DNA of 64,000 nt, taken from Galbula dea (taxonomy: Eukaryota > Chordata > Aves > Piciformes > Galbulidae). The first letter of the stretch is position 1; the number at the start of each line of letters is the position of its first letter. The notes beneath the pieces are model-generated. The model had not been told where the DNA came from and searched no databases. It saw nothing but the letters and a program-made list of their open reading frames with translations. Shown piece after piece: positions 63,701 to 64,000 of this stretch. The DNA lies in NCBI GenBank assembly GCA_013399015.1, contig VWZX01010107.1:186001-250000 (forward strand). Direction: 5' to 3'. The position numbers and the translations under genes were made by a program.

Positions 63701-64000
63701 CTTCCCAGTGGAGTCAGGGAAGCTTGGCACCATGGGAGGCCAAGCTGTGCCACGCTAATCAGTCTGCAACATTTATTTTGTTCTATTCTTGCTTTCACCC
63801 ACGGCTACAGAAAGCAGCAGGAACCTCCTTCTAAAGTTCTCTAGGACATTGAAAAGGATGCCTTAGATTGTTTCCCCTTATCATAAACTGAAATTCCTTC
63901 TGAACTCAAAAAGTAACCCAGCCATTTTAGGATTACTGGCCAACATCAAATCTAACTTAGCCACATGATCATGGTATTAATAACAATATATACCTTTAGA
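57756..64000 (-). other. ERC2: ERC2 intron upstream of exon A (partial)
   Basis: Intron sequence ending at the acceptor beside exon A; its 5' end lies beyond the window. I see no CR1, LTR or exon that I can name. Short features are an A run near 58700, a two-copy tandem duplication at 60388-60416, and an inverted repeat AGCTTGGC/GCCAAGCT at 63721-63746 in a slightly GC-richer patch (about 63600-63840). Confidence 0.85.
60388..60416. repeat. Two-copy tandem duplication, 18-bp period
   Basis: gccaaagatga occurs at 60388-60398 and again at 60406-60416. Confidence 0.6.

Noticed and set aside
1..64000. CRISPR arrays, bacterial-type operons or defence systems
   Set aside because: No regularly spaced repeats or adjoining protein-coding genes exist; the window is intron-rich bird DNA.

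Overview
This is a stretch of vertebrate nuclear DNA, almost certainly from a bird. It is AT-rich and intron-dominated. It carries many fragments of CR1 LINEs with the typical avian 3' end (octamer repeats of the ATTCTATG type) and at least one solo LTR of a type common in birds. Nothing looks bacterial: there are no operons, and most open reading frames are chance runs in intron DNA.

The only gene I can support is ERC2 (CAST/ELKS2, a presynaptic active-zone scaffold), read on the minus strand. Five consecutive internal coding exons are present. In transcript order they are A 57681-57755 (75 nt), B 50261-50416 (156 nt), C 46807-46974 (168 nt), D 25300-25467 (168 nt) and E 4804-4941 (138 nt). 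All have GT-AG borders, all introns are phase 0, and every exon is a multiple of 3. Joined, they encode 235 residues of uninterrupted central coiled coil. At the positions where the paralogues ERC1 and ERC2 differ, the residues match ERC2 (from memory of the two families). The first and last exons of the gene, its promoter and its poly(A) site lie outside the window.

Layout from low to high coordinate: 1-4803 is a partial downstream intron; exon E; 4942-25299 is a 20.4-kb intron with a fairly young-looking CR1 3' end (12250-12666), a CR1 remnant and an LTR-like block; exon D; 25468-46806 is a 21.3-kb intron with a chimeric tRNA-Glu/CR1 SINE-like element (29010-29164), five CR1 fragments and a probable solo LTR; exon C; a 3.3-kb intron with no recognised repeat; exon B; a 7.3-kb intron with one CR1 copy and one solo LTR that ends 47 bp from exon A; exon A; and 57756-64000, a partial upstream intron.

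The observation most worth following is the element at 29010-29164. It has a nearly full-length tRNA-Glu(CTC)-like head fused to a CR1 3' tail, the structure expected of a CR1-mobilised SINE. I saw no CRISPR array, functional tRNA or rRNA gene, or other self-contained system.
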